A stretch of DNA of 64,000 bases from Nitrospira sp. GTDB lineage: Bacteria; Nitrospirota; Nitrospiria; Nitrospirales; Nitrospiraceae. The notes beneath the pieces were generated by a model. The model was given only the letters and a program-made list of their open reading frames with translations. It had not been told where the DNA came from and searched no databases. Below are positions 1 to 7,900 of this stretch, in pieces; position 1 is the stretch's first letter; each line of letters opens with the position of its first letter. The stretch is taken from the NCBI GenBank assembly GCA_031315995.1, contig JALDRG010000004.1, positions 1 through 64,000 of the forward strand, given 5' to 3'. Made by a program: the position numbers and the translations under genes.

Positions 1-127
1 TAACGCGTCACGTGAGTGATTCGGTCTCAAGAACCACATCGGAGACTGGAGTAACCCATTCCTGCGTTACGGTCCACCGAGGGCAGAACATTTTCCCATC
101 ATGCCATTGGAGATTGGAGGTGCTGAC

Positions 128-697
128 ATGGCGATCATGAAACATGTCCTCCTTGTTGGCGTCATCATACAGCTCGTCACTGCGACGGGATGCAATACGT
201 ATCGCGTCATTCCTCCCGAACTGCAACCGGTCGTGAACAAGAATCTGAGTTATGATGATGCCAAGACACAATCGACGAGGCATCTGGGGCAAGTGGTGGT
301 ATGGGGGGGCGAGGTATTGAAGGCTACTCGTGAGCCCCATAAAACTCGCATCGAGGTACTCCAACTTCCCCTCAACGACGACTTGGTTCCAGCGGGTGAG
401 AAAGTCGAGTCCTCCGGAAGATTCCTGGCCATCGATACACTCGGCAAACTTATCGACCCGGCCGTTTTGCCGGTCGGAACCCGCATCACGGTGATTGGGC
501 AGATTCGTGACCCGTCGGCCGCTCAATCGGACACCGCAAATCCCACACCCGTGATCGACATCCGCGATATGACCGTATGGGATAAACAAATGAGATCGAC
601 TTCGTTCTATCCTCGTTATGGTCCCTACTACGGTTATTATTACTACGGCGCCCGTCCCTTTAGCTTTTGGGAAGGGGCTCGAGTGCCGGGCAGTTGA
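128..697 (+). CDS. Slp-family outer-membrane lipoprotein (copy 1)
   Basis: Lipoprotein of the Slp (starvation-inducible, outer-membrane) family. A short hydrophobic signal ends in a lipobox-like ATGC, followed by the typical Slp opening NTYRVIPPEL. Family features in order are the VVWGGEVL strand, the IEVLQLPL strand and a GRFLAID segment, then a C-terminal Tyr/Gly-rich tail (YYGYYYYG). About 190 aa, normal for Slp. An upstream in-frame ATG exists at 101, but GGAGGTG lies five bases before the ATG at 128, so I take 128. The next gene is a close paralogue in the same direction 24 bp downstream, so the two are probably co-transcribed. The molecular role of Slp proteins is not known; lipid anchoring in the outer membrane is inferred from the family. 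Confidence 0.85.
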   Translation: MAIMKHVLLVGVIIQLVTATGCNTYRVIPPELQPVVNKNLSYDDAKTQSTRHLGQVVVWGGEVLKATREPHKTRIEVLQLPLNDDLVPAGEKVESSGRFLAIDTLGKLIDPAVLPVGTRITVIGQIRDPSAAQSDTANPTPVIDIRDMTVWDKQMRSTSFYPRYGPYYGYYYYGARPFSFWEGARVPGS

Positions 698-721
698 GCC
701 ACCGGCATGAGGTTGCATCAG

Positions 722-1276
722 ATGAAGATCACAACACTGCCCGCTTTGCCGGTGCCTCTTTTCGGCATCTTGACGCTCATGTCGGCCTGCGCCACGTATC
801 ACGTCGTCCCCGAGCACTTGGAGGGACGGATTCAAAAGGACGTATCCTGGGAGCAAGTCATGCAGCATCCGGGTCGATACGACGGTGCGACAGTCATGTG
901 GGGGGGCAAGGTCCTTGATGTGACACAGTCCTCGGGCCGGACCCAGGTTGAAATTATGCACCTTCCCTTGGATAGATTCTTACATCCGATCGACGGTCCC
1001 TCGACGGGTCGCTTTAGCGCGATTGATACCAAGCAAGAGATGAACGATTCCGCCGCCCTGCAGAAAGACACCCTGGTGACGGTCATCGGCGAAATCCGCG
1101 GGCGAGGCCAGACCGCTGAAGGAGATCCCTCGGACCTCTATCCCACCCTGCTGGTGAGAGATATGACCGCATGGCAGAGGGAAGTGGGCACGAGGAACTT
1201 CCCCCCCGGATCACCATTTACAGGCTCTAGGCCGTTCCTGTTCTGGGACAGTCATCGCGTGGCAGGACACGAATAG
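722..1276 (+). CDS. Slp-family outer-membrane lipoprotein (copy 2)
   Basis: Second Slp-family lipoprotein, paralogous to the gene immediately upstream. Signal peptide with lipobox MSAC, then ATYHVVPEHL, VMWGGKVL, VEIMHLPL and GRFSAID, matching copy 1 block for block. It has the same C-terminal ending (RPFLFWDSHRV against RPFSFWEGARV) but lacks the Tyr-rich insertion. Two starts are possible (707 and 722). I chose 722 because a GAGGT sits at good spacing before it and the signal peptide then has a normal charged n-region. The tandem arrangement points to local gene duplication. Function beyond envelope attachment cannot be read from the sequence. Confidence 0.85.
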   Translation: MKITTLPALPVPLFGILTLMSACATYHVVPEHLEGRIQKDVSWEQVMQHPGRYDGATVMWGGKVLDVTQSSGRTQVEIMHLPLDRFLHPIDGPSTGRFSAIDTKQEMNDSAALQKDTLVTVIGEIRGRGQTAEGDPSDLYPTLLVRDMTAWQREVGTRNFPPGSPFTGSRPFLFWDSHRVAGHE

Positions 1277-1486
1277 GGCTCCCTGGTGCTTCCGGCCGAT
1301 TCAATCTTCGGGTTCACAATCTGTTTCTCTTCATGCAACTCGGCAAGGGCGTGGATGACGCAACCTGGATGCATCATCTCCAGGGGGATGATCACGCCAC
1401 CTGAGTCAATGACGTAATCCAGGATGAAACCCTGGCACGGGCGAGCCGTAGGGTAGGAGCTCAATCCGGACTTTCCGCCATCGAAA

Positions 1487-1532
1487 GCCGGGGATCTACC
1501 TAGTACCCCCTGCCGATCCTCTGGCGCATGCT
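1487..1532 (+). promoter_or_regulatory. weak copy of the RCYAGG-N6-CCYAGY operator
   Basis: GCCGGG-GATCTA-CCTAGT at 1487-1504, with CATGCT at the position (22 bp on) where other copies have TANNNT. The right half is perfect and the left half is 4 of 6. It lies in the 388-bp gap between the Slp genes and the 26-aa membrane protein. The rest of that gap contains no reading frame I can support. Confidence 0.35.
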
Positions 1533-1664
1533 GAGAATGGCAGCGCACATTTCTCTTCGATGCATCGGAAATGTCCGCTCTACTGAGGAGGAAAGAGGCA
1601 TCGCGTGAACGTGCGATGCCCTTTCCTTCCGGGTCTTACCTGTCATCAGAAAAGGAGAGACGAG

Positions 1665-1745
1665 ATGCCGATTCTACTATGGCTGCTGGGCGTGCCGATC
1701 AGCTTGATCCTCGTGCTGTGGCTGTTTGGTGTGGTGGGGTTCTGA
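1665..1745 (+). CDS. 26-residue hydrophobic membrane peptide
   Basis: A very short ORF with a strong ribosome site (AAAGGAGAG, five bases before ATG). It encodes a single continuous hydrophobic helix, beginning MPILLWLLGVP and ending WLFGVVGF, with no charged residue. Length and composition fit a one-pass inner-membrane micropeptide. Similar-looking small proteins starting MPxxLWLLGVP occur in other bacteria to my memory, but I cannot name a family. It ends immediately before the convergent DUF6279 gene; a possible operator lies 160 bp upstream. Confidence 0.55.
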   Translation: MPILLWLLGVPISLILVLWLFGVVGF

Positions 1746-2663
1746 TCAAGAACCGTGAATCAGCGCGCGCAGGTCGTCGATGACCGTCTGGAGCGACGTC
1801 ATCGCCCTGCGCCGCTGTTGCACCGTAAGAATGCGGTCGGTTTCCAAGACCAAGGTCTCAACGGACAGGCGCCATTCCCTTTCCATTTCGCGATATTTCG
1901 CGGGAGCGGTTTGATCGGAATCGACGAACATCTGTCGTAAGTTCAGACTCATGACATCGGCCGGTAGAGGCTCGCGCAGCAACATCAATAACTCCTCTTG
2001 GCGTTGCCGACGATAATCCCGCCACACCGGCTGGGTATCCGGAATGGAAAGCGCCAAGGGACGAATTCTCGCAACCTGTTCACTGCTTAGAGGACCAAGC
2101 CAATCCTCCGCCCTGGCCAGGATTTTTTTAGTGCGCTCTTCAAGACGCGTCGATATGGGCTCCTGTAATTTCGATGCGGCTTTGGACTCTTCCTTATGAA
2201 ATACCTTTTCAAGATAGCGAACCTGCTTCTCGCTGACGCTCATCAATAACGCGCTGCTGTCCGGCACGAGACGCTCGAAGAGGTCGGCTCGAAACCGGTC
2301 ATAAGATCGATACATCCACTCAAGGTCCTCCTGCGTCAATCCCCGGCTCACTCGCTCCTGAAGGTTTTTCAGAAATTGCTCGTACTGCGGGAGCGCCTCC
2401 TTCCGATGTCTGGAGAGTAATGGTTTCAAGCGCGCGGTCACGTCACGGCGTTGGCCCGATGTGAGATCCAGGTAGTGATCCAATTGCCAACGGATCATCC
2501 AATCGGCATGCCGATACCCGAAAGTCAGCGCGCAGCCGTTGAGCAGAAACAGCAGCGCCGCGAGCCAGAGCGCCATGCTTCGAGCAGCTGCCCCTGTGTG
2601 TGGAGTCACCTTGATCACACGAACCTCGTTCATCCGGCGGAGTCGAAACGCCTTGCAGGACAC
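1746..2663 (-). CDS. DUF6279-family lipoprotein
   Basis: Envelope lipoprotein matching the DUF6279 pattern. A hydrophobic signal (MALWLAALLFLL) ends in lipobox LNGC, then comes the YRHADW..RWQLDHYLDLTSGQR block near residues 50-70 that characterises the family. The rest is a long alpha-helical, Arg/Glu-rich domain. The GTG at 2661-2663 has a GGTGAGG upstream; an alternative ATG at 2633 gives the same mature protein. Function unknown; such proteins are usually encoded alone. The divergent region upstream contains a tandem ACTAGT repeat (2683-2699) that resembles the window's operator half-sites but has the wrong spacing. Confidence 0.75.
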   Translation of the reverse strand: MSCKAFRLRRMNEVRVIKVTPHTGAAARSMALWLAALLFLLNGCALTFGYRHADWMIRWQLDHYLDLTSGQRRDVTARLKPLLSRHRKEALPQYEQFLKNLQERVSRGLTQEDLEWMYRSYDRFRADLFERLVPDSSALLMSVSEKQVRYLEKVFHKEESKAASKLQEPISTRLEERTKKILARAEDWLGPLSSEQVARIRPLALSIPDTQPVWRDYRRQRQEELLMLLREPLPADVMSLNLRQMFVDSDQTAPAKYREMEREWRLSVETLVLETDRILTVQQRRRAMTSLQTVIDDLRALIHGS

Positions 2664-2875
2664 TTTGCCCTCACCGTCAATAACTAGTCATGAACTAGTC
2701 ACACCTCGCACGCATACTGGGGGTATCCCGAGTACGGTGACAACCCAGACCTGGGTACTGTGAGACACCAATGGGATGACATGCGAACTTGCGACGGAGC
2801 AGCACGGCTTCGAATTCGCTGCAGAACAGTTTGGGGCATACCAGTCGCACATTTATTTTACCTAGGAGGGACACC

Positions 2876-3313
2876 ATGAAGATCGTTCTACATTCGATTC
2901 TCGCAATGGCACTTATTTCGTTGGCCGCCTGCTCCAGCTCGCCGACGGCGACGAAAACCCGCACAGAAACCCAGGCGGGCACCAAGACGGGTATCGTCAA
3001 GAATATCGTCATCAACGAGACGATCTCGCCCGCTGCATTGACGGTCAGCGCGGGCGACGAGGTTCGCTGGATCAATCAGCGACAGGACTCCGTCACCGTA
3101 ACGATCGATGGGCCGCTCGAACATACCGTGTCCTGCCGAAACGGTTTCTCCAAAGCGATGGGCATGGGCGTGGACAATTCCACGACCTTGGCCAGCAATG
3201 ACACCGCAGGCCTCTGCTTCAGTCGTATCGGTACGGTCAAGTATTCGGTTCGACCTTCCGGCGATACCCATACCAGCCTGGCCGATACCCACGGTTCAAT
3301 TACTGTTCAATAG
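2876..3313 (+). CDS. cupredoxin-like lipoprotein
   Basis: 145-aa lipoprotein: signal peptide with lipobox LAAC, a Thr/Lys-rich linker, then a cupredoxin-like beta-sandwich recognisable by ISPAALTVSAGDEVRWIN (strand and turn typical of plastocyanin-like domains) and by IGTVKYSVRPSGD (the strand before the copper loop). The expected loop Cys-x(2-4)-His-x(2-4)-Met is missing. The single candidate Cys in this part (GLCF) lies before the strand rather than after it, so type-1 copper binding looks lost or altered. The start is well set by AGGAGGG five bases before ATG. A GC-rich hairpin just downstream probably terminates it. Periplasmic or outer-membrane location is inferred from the lipobox. Confidence 0.7.
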   Translation: MKIVLHSILAMALISLAACSSSPTATKTRTETQAGTKTGIVKNIVINETISPAALTVSAGDEVRWINQRQDSVTVTIDGPLEHTVSCRNGFSKAMGMGVDNSTTLASNDTAGLCFSRIGTVKYSVRPSGDTHTSLADTHGSITVQ

Positions 3314-3336
3314 CGATACGGTCCCTCACCACAGAC

Positions 3337-3364
3337 CACCCCCGCACCTAGGTGCGGAGGTGGC
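3337..3364 (+). terminator. GC-rich hairpin after the cupredoxin-like gene
   Basis: Dyad centred on the perfect 16-bp palindrome CCGCACCTAGGTGCGG (3342-3357), extended by CCACC and GGTGG. It begins about 24 bp after the stop codon. There is no U-run, so rho-independent termination is uncertain; it may stabilise the 3' end. Confidence 0.45.
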
Positions 3365-3423
3365 GTGACCGGGCACTGCCGCGAGGAACCGTCGATGCGT
3401 TGATGACCTATGGTGGATCGAAA

Positions 3424-3469
3424 ACTAGGAGTAATCCTAGTTTTCGGTGAAGGCCAATGTCCCTAGTAT
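3424..3469 (+). promoter_or_regulatory. operator/promoter: perfect dyad plus TAGTAT
   Basis: ACTAGG-AGTAAT-CCTAGT at 3424-3441 is a perfect inverted repeat; exactly 22 bp later comes TAGTAT (3464-3469). The symmetry extends to 12 bp per arm (3419-3446, arm CGAAAACTAGGA). The CCTAGT that overlaps this -10 (3462-3467) is itself followed after 21 bp by TAGAAG, so a second, weaker tandem promoter is possible. It points at the Zn-ribbon gene starting at 3525. One of the clearest copies of the window-wide element. Confidence 0.75.
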
Positions 3470-3524
3470 GGGCCCTACGGTCCACCACTAGAAGACAATT
3501 CACATCATTACCATGGAGGGGCAT

Positions 3525-3995
3525 ATGAGCGCTGCCATCGTGATTCCCATTTGCTGCGCGTGCAATAGCGTCAGAGACCATGTGCAGGCCGAGGGAATGG
3601 AAGAGAGCTGGGGTCCTCTCAACACTTTTCTCAGCCTGCATCATTTGTCGAGTGGGGAATATCGCCTCACGCACACCTACTGCCCGCGCTGCGCTGCGCG
3701 ATTCAGCACGCAGTCCCAGAACGACGCATCGATTGCGCGGCCGGATCTACCACCCCACCCCTTGGACGGAGACAAACATGCGGCCACTATGATTCTGGAT
3801 GTGTTCTCAAGGGTCCAACGATGCGATTTGGATATGCTCGTCCGGGCCTGTCCGACACTGACGTGGAACCAAGTGTTTTCGGAAGTGGATCGGCTGAGCC
3901 GAATCGGCCAACTCCGTTTGAAGTATCTAGGACGTGGCCAGTATTCCATTGAACTTCCTGAGACATCCGAGATGCCCTTGGTAGCCCAGACCTGA
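3525..3995 (+). CDS. Zn-ribbon protein with C-terminal winged helix, unknown function
   Basis: 156-aa soluble protein. The N-terminal part has paired cysteines PICCACNSVRDH (residues about 8-20) and TYCPRCAARF (about 52-62), a four-Cys zinc-ribbon arrangement. The C-terminal part (TWNQVFSEVDRLSRIGQLRLKYLGRGQYSIEL) reads as a compact winged-helix. An upstream ATG at 3513 is possible, but GGAGGGG precedes the ATG at 3525. I know of similar stand-alone Zn-ribbon proteins in Nitrospira-like genomes but no function. The gene is preceded by one of the best operator/promoter copies and converges on the EEP gene with only 5 bp between stops. A DNA-binding or sensing role is inference. Confidence 0.65.
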   Translation: MSAAIVIPICCACNSVRDHVQAEGMEESWGPLNTFLSLHHLSSGEYRLTHTYCPRCAARFSTQSQNDASIARPDLPPHPLDGDKHAATMILDVFSRVQRCDLDMLVRACPTLTWNQVFSEVDRLSRIGQLRLKYLGRGQYSIELPETSEMPLVAQT

Positions 3996-4000
3996 TCCCT

Positions 4001-4702
4001 TCAGGTGAAAGTGTCCTCCAGAGCAATTTCCGCCCGTACAGGCAGGTGATCAGAGGCGATGCGGCTCAAGATCGTCCTATGGGCTTGAATAGTCACGAGA
4101 GCCGATGCCGGCGCAACCCAGATACGGTCCAGTGCCAACAACGGCCATCGAGCGGGAAAGGTGACCGGAGCAGCGGGGGATCCGAACATTCGACGGAGTC
4201 CCTGCAGCAACTTCCCCCGGACATGCCACTCATTGAGGTCTCCCATCAATAGAGTGAGACCATGCGGCCGTACATCTAACAGTTCAAGCAATCGTTGCAC
4301 TTGTTGGGAACGTTCGCGGGGCCACAACCCCAAATGTGTATTCAGCACCCGAATAGATCGACCATTCCAATTCAGCTCGATGTCCAACACGCCTCGAGGC
4401 TCGTGTCCCCCGACGGACAGATCCCATCGCCTCACCTCCTTTATGGGAAACCGGGTCAGCAACGCATTGCCATAGTCACCTTTCGGGCTTGACTGCACCG
4501 TTCCGGCGACCGCGGTCAAGTTCATTCTCGCCGCCAGCCAAGGCAAAATCTGGAGGGTCCCCGGCCTTACGACATCGACTTCCTGCAGGGCAATGATGTC
4601 CGCGTCCAGCTCCTGCAACACCTGGAGAATGCGCTGCGGCTCATAACGTCCATCCCGTCCGAACCCGCGATGAATATTGTAGGTAGCGACCTGCAGGCGC
4701 AT
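4001..4702 (-). CDS. endonuclease/exonuclease/phosphatase (EEP) family hydrolase
   Basis: 233-aa EEP-fold metal-dependent phosphohydrolase. Visible catalytic signatures are TYNIHRG (Asn9), LQEVD (metal-binding Glu41), LNTHLG, GDLNEW (Asp/Asn pair) and the terminal SDHLP. No signal peptide with the ATG at 4702, which has GAGGG about ten bases upstream; the frame stays open further upstream but without a convincing ribosome site. It follows the PLD-VTT gene in the same direction after 250 bp. I recall EEP and PLD-VTT proteins being encoded together in other bacteria, which would suggest action on phospholipid-derived substrates. The actual substrate is not evident. Confidence 0.8.
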   Translation of the reverse strand: MRLQVATYNIHRGFGRDGRYEPQRILQVLQELDADIIALQEVDVVRPGTLQILPWLAARMNLTAVAGTVQSSPKGDYGNALLTRFPIKEVRRWDLSVGGHEPRGVLDIELNWNGRSIRVLNTHLGLWPRERSQQVQRLLELLDVRPHGLTLLMGDLNEWHVRGKLLQGLRRMFGSPAAPVTFPARWPLLALDRIWVAPASALVTIQAHRTILSRIASDHLPVRAEIALEDTFT

Positions 4703-4953
4703 TCTCGTGAATCCCTCGCAGTGTGTAGGTGAGGATGCGGAATAAAGTCCGCCGGCAGCGTCTCCGGAGTCCGTGAAGCGTATCTCGTTAAGAATTCCAA
4801 CCGAGCTGTACCGAGCAACGAACCACGTCTCACGAATCACAGACTCAGAAGACCGCCTTTTTGCGCCTCCTGCGGGCTACGCTATCTGATACCGACATGG
4901 CGCATGGGATGATCAGAGTAGATTGAGCAATAATCGAGTTGCTCCGCCGCCTC

Positions 4954-7182
4954 TTAGCTTGTAGCCGGAGCTGCTTGCACGGTCACGGCAGCGGCAAGCG
5001 GCCGCCTGGCGAGCAGCCGCCGCGACAGATACCAGGCGGCAACCCAGGCGCTTGCGATCAGCAATCCGAGCAGTGTCACCGCCATTGGACTCGGTTGTCT
5101 CACCGCTTCCTCCAGACGGTCGACGAGGGCGGCTGTGACCACTATGCCGGGAGCCATGCCGAGCATGGTTCCCAAGATGAAATGCCGCAAGGAAAGCGCG
5201 GTCGAGCCTGCGACCAGATTCACAAGAGAAAACGGGGCAATCGGCAAGATTCTGACCATGAGGATGGCCCAGAGTCCACGCTCGGCGAGGCGCCGGCTCA
5301 GATGAGCCACCCGCTTCCCGGCGAACTGCTGCACTCGGTATCTACCCAATGCGCGCCCCAGAGTAAATAGCGTGACGGCGCTCAGGAGCGATCCCGCCAA
5401 CGCGAGCGGAGCGCCAAGCCAAGCCCCACAGGCGATCACTGTCACGACGATGAGCAGCGTGACGGGGATGGCAATAAACCCACCCACGACATAGCCGCTC
5501 AATAACATGAACAACCCTATCGGTCCACGTCCCAGGGACTGCACGGTTTCGACCAAGCTCTCCACACGGATCACGTCACCCATCGGGGTCCAACGCCATG
5601 CCGCCGCCAATACGCCGATTGCCGCCACTAGGGACAGTCCCCAGAACAGGCGTCGGCTGAGGTCTTCTCGCTCTTTATGGTGAGGCACCCCTAAGATTTC
5701 GCCGACGGCCAATGGCCGTTCCGGATCCACCAGCATCTGTTCAGGAATCACCGCAGCGGCCGCGTCGGTTTTGTCGAAGCAGCCATCGTCCAAGCTACGA
5801 TCACCTCCTCGAAGGGCTTCAATCGCCCCGATCAGCGAACCGGTGCGGCACAGCTCCTCTGCCACCACCTCCGGCTTTACGCCGAGGTGCTCGCCGACGA
5901 GCTCGTTGCGAAGCCCGGCAATGACGGCTTGCAATTGCGGGCGTCCGCAGGATTCGATCGCGAGGTTACATTCGGTATCGAACCCCATGGAACGGTTCGA
6001 GACATTGGCGGAGCCCAGGCAGAGAAAGTCGTCATCCACAATGAGCACTTTGCTGTGCACGTCGACTTTTTCCGCTCCCGCGGTGCCGGATACCGTCGGC
6101 GCATAGACCCGCAGCCGACCATAGTGGTCGGCCAACTCCAGATCCTTCAAGACTCGGGCTCGCAAACTATCCATCGTCTGACGTTCCAGCCAGCCGTCAC
6201 AATTATGGCGCAGAACCAGTACGACAGCAGGGCCCTCCGGCTCGGACAAGCGAGCCATGAGTGCTCGCCCGATCGCATGGGCCGTCATATACTGGGACTC
6301 AATATAGATAGACGCACGAGCGCTGTTGATCGCGTCGAGATAGGCTTGCTGAATCTCTCGAACCTCAAGCTGTTCTTCATATTCTGGCTGCGTGCGCATG
6401 ATCGCGACGGCGCAACGCTCCGCATCGGGCACGATTGAAGTCGGCCAGAGCTCTTCCACCGACCGTGGGGCCGGTGAGGGAAGTCGCCGACCGGTTGCAT
6501 GCAGCCAACGGGTCCTAGCCAAATCCCCCAACGCGCCCGCCGTCGCGCCTGACACCATCATCTGAACATCGTGAAAGGGAGCGTAGGGAGTACCATCCGC
6601 ATCCACCCGCCGAACGTCGTGTAAGGAATGGGCCCTCGTATCCCACCTGGATTTCGTCAAATCCAGCCCGCCGACGAAGGCGATCGCGTCGTCGACGACC
6701 ACGATCTTCTGATGATGCGAGGCACCGATCGGATGCTGGCCATCGACGCGGTAGGAAAGCCGACGATGGCGCCCCCAGCCAGACTCGACGGTCGGCATCC
6801 ATTCGCGCTCCCACGCATAAATCATCGCAAAATCCCAGTTGAGCACATAGACCCGCAACTTTCGTTTCCGCCGCAACAAGGCGGACAGAAACTCTCCTAA
6901 CTTGGTGGGAAACGCCGATGATGCGGCGGCTCCTCGAAGCAAATCGGTTTTGGTATCGAGGTCCCAGCCGACGATCATGATGGACTCTTTTGCCTGCAGC
7001 GCCACGTCGCGAAAGGCCCGAAAATAGGCCTCCCCGTCAATCAGAAATGCCGTCTTTTCACTCGATTCGAGGCGCCAGCAATTATGTCCTGGACACAGTA
7101 GAGAAGAGGCGGTGGTCGTGGCCCTTGCCGGGGGCTCTTGGTCCCGATCGGACACTGCGTCGGTTTCGTCCCGTCCGGTCAT
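4954..7182 (-). CDS. phospholipase D-like/VTT (DedA-type) membrane fusion protein
   Basis: Two fused modules. The N-terminal half is a phospholipase D superfamily enzyme with two HKD motifs, HHQKIVVVDD (about residue 157) and VHSKVLIVDD (about 376), each with downstream GG/GSAN residues. The C-terminal part (about 540-720) is a VTT/DedA-type membrane domain with several hydrophobic helices and the RILPIAPFSLVNLVAGST signature. Likely a phosphatidyltransferase or phospholipase acting at the inner membrane (cardiolipin-synthase-like chemistry is possible). Start: ATG at 7182 has GGGGAG four bases before it; an ATG at 7215 in the same frame lacks a ribosome site. Divergent from the copper storage gene; downstream partner is the EEP hydrolase. 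Confidence 0.85.
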   Translation of the reverse strand: MTGRDETDAVSDRDQEPPARATTTASSLLCPGHNCWRLESSEKTAFLIDGEAYFRAFRDVALQAKESIMIVGWDLDTKTDLLRGAAASSAFPTKLGEFLSALLRRKRKLRVYVLNWDFAMIYAWEREWMPTVESGWGRHRRLSYRVDGQHPIGASHHQKIVVVDDAIAFVGGLDLTKSRWDTRAHSLHDVRRVDADGTPYAPFHDVQMMVSGATAGALGDLARTRWLHATGRRLPSPAPRSVEELWPTSIVPDAERCAVAIMRTQPEYEEQLEVREIQQAYLDAINSARASIYIESQYMTAHAIGRALMARLSEPEGPAVVLVLRHNCDGWLERQTMDSLRARVLKDLELADHYGRLRVYAPTVSGTAGAEKVDVHSKVLIVDDDFLCLGSANVSNRSMGFDTECNLAIESCGRPQLQAVIAGLRNELVGEHLGVKPEVVAEELCRTGSLIGAIEALRGGDRSLDDGCFDKTDAAAAVIPEQMLVDPERPLAVGEILGVPHHKEREDLSRRLFWGLSLVAAIGVLAAAWRWTPMGDVIRVESLVETVQSLGRGPIGLFMLLSGYVVGGFIAIPVTLLIVVTVIACGAWLGAPLALAGSLLSAVTLFTLGRALGRYRVQQFAGKRVAHLSRRLAERGLWAILMVRILPIAPFSLVNLVAGSTALSLRHFILGTMLGMAPGIVVTAALVDRLEEAVRQPSPMAVTLLGLLIASAWVAAWYLSRRLLARRPLAAAVTVQAAPATS

Positions 7183-7282
7183 GCGCTCCCCTTCGAGCCT
7201 TCTGAACTCATCCATAGCTTTATATTATCGCCATATGGCACGCTCGATCAGCACCCTACCTGATTCTTCGCCCCACTGACCA

Positions 7283-7360
7283 GCTAGTGAGGACCCTAGC
7301 CTCCGCTCAGACGGCCAAGAGGTATTCCTAGTAGGCGGTCCCATCGGCCGGCGCTACAGT
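7283..7360 (+). promoter_or_regulatory. tandem operator/promoters before the copper storage gene
   Basis: First copy GCTAGT-GAGGAC-CCTAGC (7283-7300), 22 bp, TATTCC (7323-7328). The last bases of that -10 overlap a second right half CCTAGT (7327-7332), again followed after exactly 22 bp by TACAGT (7355-7360). The two promoters are phased one behind the other and both face the gene starting at 7431. Confidence 0.7.
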
Positions 7361-7430
7361 CAGATCGAATGATGAGTGTAAGCCCTGATTTGAACATGCC
7401 TGATTTGAACATGATTGTGGAGGTGATGTA

Positions 7431-7841
7431 ATGGCCCAGACACACTCTCAACCCCAGCGGCGGATGGGAAAACAAGTGGACCAGTGTATCGAAGCCTGTC
7501 TGGCCTGTGCGCGTATCTGCAACACCTGCGGAGACGACATGGTCGGCATGTCACATCAGAATAAGCAGGACCTCATGGCGCGATGCATCAGGCTCTGCCG
7601 TGATTGCGCCGACATCTGCTTACTGGCCGCGCAATGGATGGGGCGGAATTCTGCATTTTCTCTTCGCCTGTGCGCGCTCTGCGCCGAGCTGTGTGAAGTC
7701 TGCGCGGGCGTCTGTGAGGAACATGCGCCACACCATCCCATGTGCGGAGACTGTGCCAAGGAATGCCGACGATGCGCCGAGATCTGTCACAAAATGGTCA
7801 TGGAGTCGGTACCAGCCGCTTCCGGCGCAAGTTCGCAATGA
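7431..7841 (+). CDS. cytosolic four-helix-bundle copper storage protein (Csp-like)
   Basis: 136-aa Cys-rich protein with 19 cysteines arranged as repeated CxxxC and CxxC along predicted helices: Cys19, 23, 26, 30, 33 / 52, 56, 59, 63 / 81, 84, 88, 91, 95 / 105, 108, 112, 115, 119. This is the pattern of Csp proteins, which bind many Cu(I) ions inside a four-helix bundle. No signal peptide, so it resembles the cytosolic Csp3 type. Strong ribosome site (GGAGGTGATGTA) before ATG. Preceded by two tandem copies of the window's operator, the densest regulation seen here. Function in Cu(I) buffering is inferred from the family. Confidence 0.88.
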   Translation: MAQTHSQPQRRMGKQVDQCIEACLACARICNTCGDDMVGMSHQNKQDLMARCIRLCRDCADICLLAAQWMGRNSAFSLRLCALCAELCEVCAGVCEEHAPHHPMCGDCAKECRRCAEICHKMVMESVPAASGASSQ

Positions 7842-7900
7842 ACGGTGCACCGGTGAACCTTGGATCTCACAGGTCAACCATAAACCGGGGGACATTCTCA

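Noticed and set aside
1252..1548. 98-codon minus-strand frame in the gap after the Slp genes
   Set aside because: No ribosome site, overlaps the end of the second Slp gene and contains a probable operator copy.
2683..2699. Tandem ACTAGT repeat upstream of the DUF6279 gene
   Set aside because: Looks like operator half-sites but the spacer is 5 bp and no TANNNT lies at 21-23 bp in either direction.
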